This document shows positions 17,001 through 23,758 of a stretch of 64,000 bases of DNA, in pieces. Below the pieces are notes generated by a model. It worked only from the letters and a program-made list of their open reading frames with translations, was not told where the DNA came from and did no database searches. Position 1 is the stretch's first letter. The number at the start of each line of letters is the position of its first letter. The translations under genes and the position numbers were made by a program. The DNA is from Opitutaceae bacterium. GTDB taxonomy: Bacteria > Verrucomicrobiota > Verrucomicrobiia > Opitutales > Opitutaceae. The stretch is from contig JAEUGW010000050.1 in the NCBI GenBank assembly GCA_016795565.1, positions 1 through 64,000 of the forward strand. The letters are read 5' to 3'.

Positions 17001-18996
17001 GTTCGACATGATGCTCAAGGTTGCGCACGTCCAGAAGCAGAACGGAGGCGGTGGGGTGGTCTTCGCCACCGGCACGCCAGTCACGAACACCATGGCGGAG
17101 ATGTTCACGATGCAGCGCTACCTCCAGCCCGAACTGCTCCGCAAACACCAGCTCCAGCACTTCGACGCCTGGGCTGGCACCTTCGGGGAAACCGTCACCG
17201 CAATGGAACTGGCGCCCGATGGCGCGGGCTACCGGCTGCATACTCGGTTCGCCCGCTTCGTGAACGTTCCGGAACTCATGCAGATGTTCCGCCAGATGGC
17301 CGACGTGCAGACGGCCGACATGCTCAACCTGCCGGTGCCGGTGCTCCTGGGCGGCAAGCCGCAAGTGGTGCGTGCGTCCGCCACCCCGGAGCTCAAGGAA
17401 TTCGTGGCCTCGTTGGCGAAGCGGGCGGAACGCCTGAAGCGGGAAAAGGTGGACCCCTCCGTGGACAACATGCTCAAGATCACGGGCGAGGGGAGAAAGG
17501 CGGCGCTCGACCTGCGGTTGGTGCGGCCGCGTGCCGGCGACGCAGCCGAGGGAAAGGTGAACCGTGCGGTGAATGAAATTTTCCGCCTCTGGCAAAACAC
17601 CGCCGAGAAGAGACTGACGCAGATGGTGTTTTGCGACTTGTCCACGCCGAAGGTCGAGGGCCGCGGTTTTTCCGTTTACCACGACATACGCAAAAAGCTG
17701 GTCGCCCGAGGCGTGCCGGAAGCCGAAATCGCCTTCATTCAGGATTTCGACGCGGACGCGGCCAAGCTCGCCCTCTTCAAGGATGTGCGAGCTGGCAAAG
17801 TTCGGATCCTGATGGGTTCGACGCAGAAGATGGGTGCCGGCACCAACGCGCAGACAAAGTTGGTCGCCTTGCATCACCTCGATGCGCCGTGGCGGCCGGC
17901 GGACATAGAACAGCGGGAGGGGCGGATTCTCCGCCAGGGTAATGAGAACAAGGTCGTGTCCGTTTACCGTTACGTCACCGAAGGCAGTTTCGACGCCTAC
18001 ATGTGGCAGACCCTCGAAACCAAGGCAAAGTTCATCGCGCAGGTGATGACCGGGCAGACGACGGCCCGTCGCATCGAAGACCTCGACACCCCGGCCCTCA
18101 CCTACGCCGAGGTCAAGGCCATCGCCTCCGGCAACCCGCTCGTCATCGAGAAGGCCAAGGTGGACGCCGAGGTCATGCGCCTTTCCCGTCTCCGCTCCGA
18201 GCACAGCGAATCCCAATATGGTAATCGTGCCCGGCTCCGCATGGCCCAGGAAGACCTTGCGCGACTGGAGCGGCAGGCGGAGGCAATCGAGAAGGATTTG
18301 CCGCAGCGAAGGGATACCCAGGGCGACCGGTTCAAAATCAAGCTCGACACCAAGACTTACACGGATCGCGTGGAGGCTGGCAACGCGCTCGTTTATCTGG
18401 TGAACGATCACAAGGACGATCACCTGCGCGGGAAACAGGGCACGGTGGTTTTGGGCGAGTTGGCCGGCTTCAAACTCGAATACCGCTCGACCCTGCCGGA
18501 CAAGATCATCCTGCGCGGTCATTCCGAATATCAGGCGAACGTCTCACCTTCGCCCACCGGCTCGATCAGCTCACTTGAACACGCGGCGCGTTCGATTGAG
18601 GAGCACGCGATCCGCACTCGCGAGGAACGGGACCGATGCCATCGTCAAGTCATAGATCTGGTGGCCTTGGGAGAAAAGATCTTCGAGCACGAGGAACGCT
18701 ACCGCGAACTCCTTAAACGGCAGGGAGAATTGGTGGACCTTCTGGACATTGCGAAAAATCAAGCGGCAGCTAATCAGGCGACCGAATCGAAAGAAGGGGT
18801 GGAGGTGGCGCCAGTCGAAGCGAATGTGACCGATGCGGGCGAAGAAGCGGAAAAGGTCGACATCGCGGAAGTGAAAACGGCGCCGAAAGCCGGCGAAAAA
18901 CCCTCTACAGGGGCAGGGAAAGCCCAATCCGGCACAACCGTTTTGACCATGCCGGGCAAGAAATCGCAGCGCCCGCCACTACGCATGAGTGCATAG
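13963..18996 (+). CDS. Very large N6-adenine methylase / SNF2-type helicase fusion (DarB-like)
   Basis: The frame is open from 13705, but base composition suggests the real start is late. The GTG at 13963 gives 1677 residues and overlaps the small upstream gene by 61 bp. A conserved start (NYRITDKDRIGEGTAKQKY) leads into a methyltransferase domain with SAM motif ILEPACGLGHFFG (about 147-159) and catalytic SNVPFGDY (about 211-218; an NPPF-type motif). A superfamily II helicase follows: Walker A GAGKTYT near 818, DEAQ near 985, GTPVTNT near 1037, and the C-terminal REGRILRQGNENK near 1320. A Glu/Ala-rich tail ends it. Such methylase-helicases occur on phages and conjugative elements and may protect incoming DNA from restriction, as P1 DarB does; I infer that role here. 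Confidence 0.85.
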   Translation: MGAGEGEIHPAPTRGEVADVGPRNTRNYRITDKDRIGEGTAKQKYRGNVAAIRTLRAIHAEAREATAGEKQTIAKYVGWGGIPQVFASPGDAPHWAKEQEEIAALLEPDELSSARATVLNAHYTLPTVIRAMYAALDRLGFTGGRILEPACGLGHFFGVMPEAMAACSELTGVEIDPLTARLAKVLYPDADIHSQAFENVTFPTNRFDLVVSNVPFGDYAPFDPRFNPRKFHIHDYYFVAAAERARPGGLIAFITSRGTMDKQYPHLREAVAKSCDLLGAVRLPCTAFKKNAGTEVTTDIVFLQKRRPNEKPGGLPWRESRPFGAGENPIFLNQYYHDHPEMMLGKLQRVEHGMYGREEVRLSDDGRDFEKSLAKAVETLPVGIYRPLTESESAAMRQTIPCPPGVKPNAYVLTDQGGGGIAVRDGDELRLLADLSPQTARRIRRLIYIRDNARDCLRTQVEDRPETEVDAARFALNQSYDYFVNQFGPLSQAANTRAFAGDPDLPLLLSLENYDDDTGTATKTAIFRERTIQRRSPVLSAGNAREALVVTLSDKGKVDFDHIGKLLGKKPDDFLPELQGALFLNPETKRWETDDDYLSGNVREKLRIAVEAAAKDPRFFANADALRGVQPVDLKAAEIDARLGSAWIPADDIAMFGLELFRGQKPQDVRVHHAAEMGLWTVEVNHDIKTGVADHTEWGTNRVAGHALLEDALNLRTPTVFDYDEKQKPMINPTATEAAREKQQKIKDRFAEWIWEDDSRRERLVAYYNRAFNHLRLRTFNGDHLKLPGVSPAITLRQHQKAGIWRILQTPNALLAHVVGAGKTYTMAAAAMELKRLGLARKPMFVVPNHMLGQFSSELLTLYPGANILAVGKDDFASAGRRELMSRVATNNWDAIIVTHSGFERLPLSPTARKDFLTQQLAELVNVILDHKERTGGKTYGARIVKELERAKRKLEGRIKSLSAEHRKDDTLTFEELGVDRLFVDEAQAFKNLFYISKMTRVAGLPQAASERAFDMMLKVAHVQKQNGGGGVVFATGTPVTNTMAEMFTMQRYLQPELLRKHQLQHFDAWAGTFGETVTAMELAPDGAGYRLHTRFARFVNVPELMQMFRQMADVQTADMLNLPVPVLLGGKPQVVRASATPELKEFVASLAKRAERLKREKVDPSVDNMLKITGEGRKAALDLRLVRPRAGDAAEGKVNRAVNEIFRLWQNTAEKRLTQMVFCDLSTPKVEGRGFSVYHDIRKKLVARGVPEAEIAFIQDFDADAAKLALFKDVRAGKVRILMGSTQKMGAGTNAQTKLVALHHLDAPWRPADIEQREGRILRQGNENKVVSVYRYVTEGSFDAYMWQTLETKAKFIAQVMTGQTTARRIEDLDTPALTYAEVKAIASGNPLVIEKAKVDAEVMRLSRLRSEHSESQYGNRARLRMAQEDLARLERQAEAIEKDLPQRRDTQGDRFKIKLDTKTYTDRVEAGNALVYLVNDHKDDHLRGKQGTVVLGELAGFKLEYRSTLPDKIILRGHSEYQANVSPSPTGSISSLEHAARSIEEHAIRTREERDRCHRQVIDLVALGEKIFEHEERYRELLKRQGELVDLLDIAKNQAAANQATESKEGVEVAPVEANVTDAGEEAEKVDIAEVKTAPKAGEKPSTGAGKAQSGTTVLTMPGKKSQRPPLRMSA

Positions 18997-18998
18997 CC

Positions 18999-19364
18999 AT
19001 GCCCAATTCCTATTCTCACCTTTCGGAGGAGGAACGACTTCAGGAGATCGCGAAGATACTGGCGATTGGCGTTGTCCGTTATCTTCGGAGCCAGCCACTG
19101 CCGGTAGAACCTGCGGCAGCGGCACCCGAAGCCCCTGTTGCAGCAATATGGGACTTGGTTGAGGACGAAACCGAAAAGCGAATTCTGAGATTCCTACACG
19201 AGCGGGTTGAGGCAGACCCGATTCTGCTCCAGACGGTGTTGATGGTTTCGCCAATGACAGTGACCCGCCGCCTAGCCCGCCTGCGGCAGGCGGGTTTGGT
19301 TCGCGTAACCGGAAAAACACGGGGAGCCCGCTACATGCTCGTTCCGCAGGATGGCCAAAACTGA
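18999..19364 (+). CDS. Winged-helix transcriptional regulator (MarR/ArsR-like)
   Basis: This 121-residue protein starts 2 bp after the methylase-helicase stop. The C-terminal 70 residues look like a winged helix: a dimer-type helix (TEKRILRFLHERVEAD), a recognition helix (MTVTRRLARLRQAGLVRV) and a beta wing (GKTRGARYMLVP). The N-terminal half has a helix and a Pro/Ala linker. It may repress the transfer operon, being its last gene, or simply travel with it. The 200 bp after it, to the convergent metallopeptidase gene, contain no further gene I can support. Confidence 0.7.
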   Translation: MPNSYSHLSEEERLQEIAKILAIGVVRYLRSQPLPVEPAAAAPEAPVAAIWDLVEDETEKRILRFLHERVEADPILLQTVLMVSPMTVTRRLARLRQAGLVRVTGKTRGARYMLVPQDGQN

Positions 19365-19565
19365 GGGATGGCCACCCAAGGGTGGTTCGAAGTTGCGGAA
19401 ATCACTGACGCGGCCTGCTTCAGGCCATTGACGACGCGCTGGTCGAACTCGTTGTCGCCAATCTCAAGCGCGCGCACGAATCTTGGGTGGCGGTTTTCAA
19501 CCGACGGGCCGCCTGCCCCGCGCCCCGGTCGGGTTCGTGATGGCTGCGATCCCGGGGGGCCGTGC

Positions 19566-20408
19566 TCAGAGCTTGGGAAAAAGGAGCAGGGCCAGCACCC
19601 CGTAAGGCCCGAGACGCACCGCTTGCTCCACGATGACGCAGTTGCGGGGCGAGGAGGCGAAGACGTTCTTGAACCAGAAGCTCGCCGTGGACGGCGCTTC
19701 GAAAATCTCGCCCAGCCCGTTGACGGCGGGTGTCTGGAAGGCCCGCTTGGAAGCGAAGCCGTCCGCCAAGGCCGCGGCCTCGCTGACGGCAAGGTATTCG
19801 TAACCGAGCTTGCGCAGTGTCGGTGAAATCGCCGGCCAGGCCTTCTTGTCGGAACGGAACATGACCGCCGCGCACGGCAGGGCGCATTCCTCGACATAGC
19901 GGATCACCGTCGCCTGCGCCGACACATGGAACGTGCTGCCGATGTCGAGCACGCTCTGGAGGCCCGGCTTGGCCTGGGTCACGGCCTTCCGGAAGGCCTG
20001 CTGGGGCAGCAAAAAATGAGAAGCAAAGAGGTTGGCTTCGGTTTCAACCGTGGACTGACCGCTACGGTCAATGAAGGAGGGATGGGAGGGAGCACGGCCA
20101 GAGGCCAAAGCGAGCCGGTGCTCATCGATGAAAAAATGACCCAATTCGTGACCGATGGTGAACCGGACGCGGGTCGAGGTCGGGTGGTCGGTTTCCCGGA
20201 TATTGCAGTAGATGTGGAACCGCCCGGCGCAGTGTTCCAGCAGGCCGTCAAATGCATTGCCATAGTCGCCGGTAGACAGGGTGATGTCCTGGTCCGCGAT
20301 GAGCGGCACCGGCTGGCAGGGGATGCTGCCGCCGGCCTCGGCGAATGCCGCTTCGGCCAGATCGGCGATCCAGCGGCGCCGCGGCAAGCTCAGGGGGATA
20401 TAGGCCAT
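19566..20408 (-). CDS. ImmA/IrrE-family zinc metallopeptidase
   Basis: This 280-residue protein has the HELGH zinc motif at 87-91 and the downstream ETEANLFASHFLLP segment (about 122-135), whose Glu supplies the third ligand. The order and spacing match ImmA/IrrE (DUF955) peptidases, which cleave repressors or other regulators when triggered by DNA damage or phage signals. The last 100 residues are an extra domain of unknown function. Its start overlaps the stop of the small protein upstream by 1 bp, and a sigma-like gene precedes that one, forming a minus-strand operon pointing away from the ubiquitin-like operon. A likely substrate is one of its operon partners. Confidence 0.88.
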   Translation of the reverse strand: MAYIPLSLPRRRWIADLAEAAFAEAGGSIPCQPVPLIADQDITLSTGDYGNAFDGLLEHCAGRFHIYCNIRETDHPTSTRVRFTIGHELGHFFIDEHRLALASGRAPSHPSFIDRSGQSTVETEANLFASHFLLPQQAFRKAVTQAKPGLQSVLDIGSTFHVSAQATVIRYVEECALPCAAVMFRSDKKAWPAISPTLRKLGYEYLAVSEAAALADGFASKRAFQTPAVNGLGEIFEAPSTASFWFKNVFASSPRNCVIVEQAVRLGPYGVLALLLFPKL

Positions 20409-20770
20409 TACTTCGACTTGCGCTTGGCCTTTTCCGCCGCAGCGGCGCGATGTTCGTTCATCCGCTGGCGGGTCGCCGGATCAATGGTGCCCCCATTGCG
20501 CGCGGCCATGGCCAGATCCTCGACATGGGCGACGCTGGCGAAGGGCAGGATATTCGAGGCGAGTGGCGCGGGGGCGGTAGCTTCGCCGCGCAGATATTTC
20601 AGGAACGCGTTCACGTCGGGGGTGGGCACGCCCGAGTCGTCGAGCGCTGCTTCCAAGCGGTCGATGTCTTCCGGCGTGTCGGGGAAAGCGAGACCATCCT
20701 GCTGCATCACTTGGTGCAGCGCGCGCTTGGTGTCGGCGAGGGAGACTTTTTTCTTAGGTTCAAACTTCAT
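20408..20770 (-). CDS. Small hypothetical protein between sigma-like factor and metallopeptidase
   Basis: This 120-residue, basic, probably partly disordered protein has a short ordered middle (LHQVMQQDGLAFPDTPEDID, DDSGVPTPDVNAFLKYLRG) and a Lys/Arg/Ala-rich C terminus (AAAAEKAKRKSK). It overlaps the metallopeptidase gene by 1 bp. In ImmA-type modules the neighbouring small protein is often the repressor or antitoxin that the peptidase cuts, or a partner that restrains it. I see no clear helix-turn-helix here, so that is only a suggestion. Confidence 0.6.
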   Translation of the reverse strand: MKFEPKKKVSLADTKRALHQVMQQDGLAFPDTPEDIDRLEAALDDSGVPTPDVNAFLKYLRGEATAPAPLASNILPFASVAHVEDLAMAARNGGTIDPATRQRMNEHRAAAAEKAKRKSK

Positions 20771-20813
20771 GGCTGGAGTGGAGTGGAGGGGTGAGGAGCG
20801 AGGGTAGTCTGGT

Positions 20814-21524
20814 CTATTCTTTTTCGCGAATGTATTGACGCATGTCTTGGAGGAGCCGGCAGCGCTTGGTGCGGAGCGACACGCGGGTCAGGCCCAATTC
20901 GTCACAGAGGACCGTAAGGACTGGTTTGGGCATGATGACCTGGCCGGTGCCGCGGTCGTAATACTGCATGGTGTTGTAGAGAATGGCCTGATCGTGCTTC
21001 GGCAGCCCGGCCGTGAATTCCCGGACGAGTTCGGCGCGGCGGTAGGTGGGAGCTTCGCCAGCCTCGTCGTCCGGGGGGTCGAGGACGATCATCTCGACCG
21101 TCTCCACATCGACACCGGAACGCTCATCGCGTTCGAGGTGTTCGCTGCGCTGGGCGTCGATGCACAGACGTTTCAGGATGCAGTAGAGCCAGAATTTGAG
21201 GTGCCTGGTCTTCTTGGCGGGGTCGGCCTGCTGGGCGAGCCGGGGCGCAAAGGCTTGGGCGCCCTTCAGCGCCTTGGCGAAGGTCTGCTTAACCAGTTCG
21301 TCGTGGTTTTGGCGGTAGAGGAGGAAGCTCCTGACACACCAGGCCGTCATCTTCCGGGAGTAGCGCCGAAACAGTTCGCCGGCGGCAGCCTGCGCAGTCT
21401 CGGGTTCCTCCTCACAGAACCCCATGTAGGTAATCAGGGATTCGTCGGGTTCGTTTTCCATTACGATTTCGCTGGCCGACCTGCCGGGCGGCTCGCGTTG
21501 CGCTTGGGGGACTATTGAGGTCAT
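20814..21524 (-). CDS. Sigma-70 family (ECF-like) RNA polymerase sigma factor
   Basis: 236 residues from the ATG at 21524, with a GTG one codon earlier. A region 2-like helical segment (GELFRRYSRKMTAWCVRSFL, then FAKALKGAQAF) is followed by LKFWLYCILKRLCIDAQR, typical of sigma region 2.4/3 boundaries. A C-terminal HTH that fits region 4 follows (PVLTVLCDELGLTRVSLRTK). The spacer between regions is longer and more acidic than in simple ECF factors. It heads the minus-strand operon with the small protein and the metallopeptidase. Its divergent position suggests that it controls the ubiquitin-like operon, its own operon, or both. No membrane anti-sigma gene is present. Confidence 0.75.
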   Translation of the reverse strand: MTSIVPQAQREPPGRSASEIVMENEPDESLITYMGFCEEEPETAQAAAGELFRRYSRKMTAWCVRSFLLYRQNHDELVKQTFAKALKGAQAFAPRLAQQADPAKKTRHLKFWLYCILKRLCIDAQRSEHLERDERSGVDVETVEMIVLDPPDDEAGEAPTYRRAELVREFTAGLPKHDQAILYNTMQYYDRGTGQVIMPKPVLTVLCDELGLTRVSLRTKRCRLLQDMRQYIREKE

Positions 21525-21541
21525 CACCTAACATACGAGAT

Positions 21542-21593
21542 GGCGTTACACGAACGGGCGCAATAGGCGCTGTAACGCCCCCTCGTTAGAGGG
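21542..21593. promoter_or_regulatory. Inverted repeat GGCGTTACA / TGTAACGCC in the divergent promoter region
   Basis: The arms at 21542-21550 and 21571-21579 are a perfect 9-bp inverted repeat, 29 bp start to start, in the 119-bp gap between the sigma-like gene and the ubiquitin-like operon. A smaller hairpin follows (CCCTC-GTTA-GAGGG, 21580-21593). The placement is that of an operator for a dimeric regulator acting on both operons, or of a promoter dyad read by the sigma-like factor. No convincing housekeeping -35/-10 pair is visible. Confidence 0.6.
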
Positions 21594-21643
21594 TTGAAGG
21601 GGCAACAAGTCATCTCTCCCAAACTCATAACCAAGGCAACAAC

Positions 21644-21976
21644 ATGTCAGACAAGAACCAACCCAACGCCGGCGCCGATGCCGGCCTCGTTGAAGAAGTG
21701 GATATGGAGCAGGTAGCCAAGGCCGGCGGCAAGCCGCCCAAGGCCAAACGCTACCGCATCCGGATCGACGATAAATACTACGTCGTTCACCAGCCGTCCA
21801 TGACCGGCGCCGAGCTGCTCAAGCTCGCCGGCAAGGAGCCGCCGGAGAACTTCATCCTCACCCAGAAGCTGCGCGGTGGGGTCATCAAAACCATCGGGCT
21901 CAAGGACGTGGTGGACTTCACCACCCCGGGCATCGAGCGGTTCAACACCCTGCCCCGGCAGGTGCAGGAGGGCTAA
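21644..21976 (+). CDS. Ubiquitin-like protein with a single multiubiquitin-type domain
   Basis: This 110-residue protein has an acidic, flexible N-terminal tail (1-35), then one beta-grasp domain (about 36-107) of the multiubiquitin family. The domain runs from YRIRIDDKYYVV through TGAELLKLAGKEPPENF to FTTPGIERFNTLP. The C terminus is QVQEG with Gly110 last, so the glycine needed for activation is already exposed without processing. Many relatives carry two or more tandem copies; here there is one. It starts the four-gene operon and is followed after 4 bp by the E2-like gene. It should be adenylated by the E1 and attached to a target, an E2, or a lipid or small molecule; the target is unknown. 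Confidence 0.88.
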   Translation: MSDKNQPNAGADAGLVEEVDMEQVAKAGGKPPKAKRYRIRIDDKYYVVHQPSMTGAELLKLAGKEPPENFILTQKLRGGVIKTIGLKDVVDFTTPGIERFNTLPRQVQEG

Positions 21977-21980
21977 ACCC

Positions 21981-22364
21981 GTGCGCCGCGAGTTCCCGTT
22001 GCCCGAGGAAGACGAGGAAAGCCTCAACGCGCTGGGCATTCCGTGGGAAACCATCCGTGAGGGGGGCACCCAGTGGCTGCTCCTCCACGAGATGGAATAC
22101 CGCGAGGGCTTCAACCATCGCAAGGGCTCGGTGGCGATTCAGATCCCACCGAGCTACCCGACCGCCGGTCTGGACATGGCCTACTTTTACCCCACGCTCG
22201 CCCGGGCGGACGGTAAGGCCATCGGGCAGGCCCAATGCATGCAATCCATCGACGGCAAACAGTGGCAGCGCTGGTCCCGACACTACACCTGGCTGCCGGG
22301 CGTCCACAGCGTTTCCACCCACATCGTGCTCATCCACCGGTGGCTTGAAGCCGCCCTCGCCTGA
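21981..22364 (+). CDS. E2-like ubiquitin-conjugating protein (prokaryotic E2 family E type)
   Basis: 127 residues from a GTG at 21981. A GGAGGG ribosome-binding site at 21966-21971 lies inside the end of the upstream gene. The order of conserved pieces fits the prokaryotic E2-type fold: IPPSYPTAGLDMAYFYP (55-71), then AQCMQSIDGKQWQRWSRHY (84-102), then WLPGVHSVSTHI. The only cysteine is C86; H101 and W104 lie in the family's RH...W.PG motif. Classical E2s have an HPN triad just before the catalytic Cys, which is not seen here. Its stop overlaps the E1 start (TGATG), so both are probably made in similar amounts. Confidence 0.8.
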   Translation: MRREFPLPEEDEESLNALGIPWETIREGGTQWLLLHEMEYREGFNHRKGSVAIQIPPSYPTAGLDMAYFYPTLARADGKAIGQAQCMQSIDGKQWQRWSRHYTWLPGVHSVSTHIVLIHRWLEAALA

Positions 22365-23758
22365 TGGGTTCACCGGAAGCCACCATTCTGCGGCTGACCG
22401 AAGGGCAGCACGCCCAGTTGCGGACGCATCTCTTTCCCGGAGATGGGAGGGAGTCGGTTGCACTCGCCCTCTGTGGCACGCATCGGAGCGGCACCCGCAC
22501 CCTGTTCTGTGTGCATGCCGTTAAGCCCGTGCCGAACGAAGCATGCCTCAGCCGCAGCGCCGAGCAGGTCGTGTGGCCGATGGAGCCTTTTGTGCCGCTG
22601 TTTGCAGAGGCAGCCCGCAAGCACATGGCGGTCCTGAAAATCCATAGCCATCCCACCGGCTATGCGCGGTTTTCTGCGCTCGACGACAAAGCGGATCGCG
22701 CGCTGCTCGGCAGCCTGGTCAGCATGGCACCGGTCGAAACCGGACATATCAGTGCGGTCATGTTGCCTGATGGTGGCATTTTCGCGCGAACCTACACGCC
22801 GACGAAGCGGTTCAAGCGGATTGACCGGGTGACCGTAGTCGGGGATGAGGTCGTCCACCATGGAGTGGCCCGGCAGAAACCGCCGGCCGACGAAGCCTTC
22901 CTTCGCACGGCTCAAGCCTTTGGCCTGGGCACCGTAGCCCTGCTCAAACAGATGCGCATCGGCGTAGTGGGCTGTTCCGGCACGGGAAGCTGGGTCGTGG
23001 AAATGCTCGCACGCCTCGGGGTGGGCGAACTAGTCCTCGTGGACCCCGACCATGTTGAACGGAAGAACCTCAATCGCATCCTGAACAGCACGGCCGGCGA
23101 CGCCAAGGCCGGGCGGACCAAGGTGCAGATGTTGGGACGGGCGATCCGGCGCATGGGGCTTGGCACCGAAGTGCTGCCCTTTGCGACCGACATCCTTCAA
23201 CCCACGGTCGTCTCGGCGCTCGCAAGTTGTGATTTCCTGTTCGGCTGCGTCGATTCCGCCGACGGTCGGGACGCCCTGAACCGAATCGCCGCCTTCTACA
23301 CCATCCCCTACGTTGACGTGGGGGTGTATCTCCAGGCCGACGGCAATGGCGGGGTGCAGCAAGTGGTCGCGGCGGTGCATTATCTCATTCCCGATGGCTC
23401 CAGCCTGCTAAGCCGCCGGGTAATCACGGCGGAACAGGTTCGGGCCGAGTCGTTGCAGCGACGCGCTCCCAAACAATACGCCGCGTTGCGCAAGGAGGGG
23501 TATATTCAGGGGATTGTGGTCAACAGCCCGGCCGTGATCAGCATCAACGGCTTTGCCGCAAGCCACGCGGTCAACGAAATGCTCGCCCGCCTTCATCCCT
23601 TCCGCCGCGACGCCAACAGCGAATTCCGCCACCAGACCTTCTCGCTGGCCGACGGGGCGTGGCTCCGGATTGAGGACGGCCCGCCCTGTCCCTACCTGAG
23701 CAAACGCGCCGGGCGTGGCGACTGCCGCCCCCTGCTCGACAACTCGGAACTCGCATGA
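22364..23758 (+). CDS. JAB/JAMM isopeptidase - E1 (ThiF) fusion
   Basis: This 464-residue protein combines two ends of a ubiquitin-type cycle. The N-terminal JAB domain (about 5-160) has a complete JAMM zinc motif, H94-x-H96, S104, D107. The E1 adenylation domain (about 180-410) has the ATP loop GCSGTG (203-208) and VDPDHVERKNLNR (226-238). In the JAB-ThiF relatives I know, the next conserved stretch is GPCLLCR; here it reads GSSLLSR (345-351), so both cysteines are replaced by serines (S347, S350). Other cysteines near the C terminus are C442 and C454. The enzyme should activate the ubiquitin-like protein's C-terminal Gly and also remove it. Its stop overlaps the DUF6527 start by 4 bp. Confidence 0.9.
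   Translation: MGSPEATILRLTEGQHAQLRTHLFPGDGRESVALALCGTHRSGTRTLFCVHAVKPVPNEACLSRSAEQVVWPMEPFVPLFAEAARKHMAVLKIHSHPTGYARFSALDDKADRALLGSLVSMAPVETGHISAVMLPDGGIFARTYTPTKRFKRIDRVTVVGDEVVHHGVARQKPPADEAFLRTAQAFGLGTVALLKQMRIGVVGCSGTGSWVVEMLARLGVGELVLVDPDHVERKNLNRILNSTAGDAKAGRTKVQMLGRAIRRMGLGTEVLPFATDILQPTVVSALASCDFLFGCVDSADGRDALNRIAAFYTIPYVDVGVYLQADGNGGVQQVVAAVHYLIPDGSSLLSRRVITAEQVRAESLQRRAPKQYAALRKEGYIQGIVVNSPAVISINGFAASHAVNEMLARLHPFRRDANSEFRHQTFSLADGAWLRIEDGPPCPYLSKRAGRGDCRPLLDNSELA

Noticed and set aside
15433..18522. A 1029-residue minus-strand frame opposite the methylase-helicase
   Set aside because: The plus strand carries methylase and helicase motifs; the minus frame has none.
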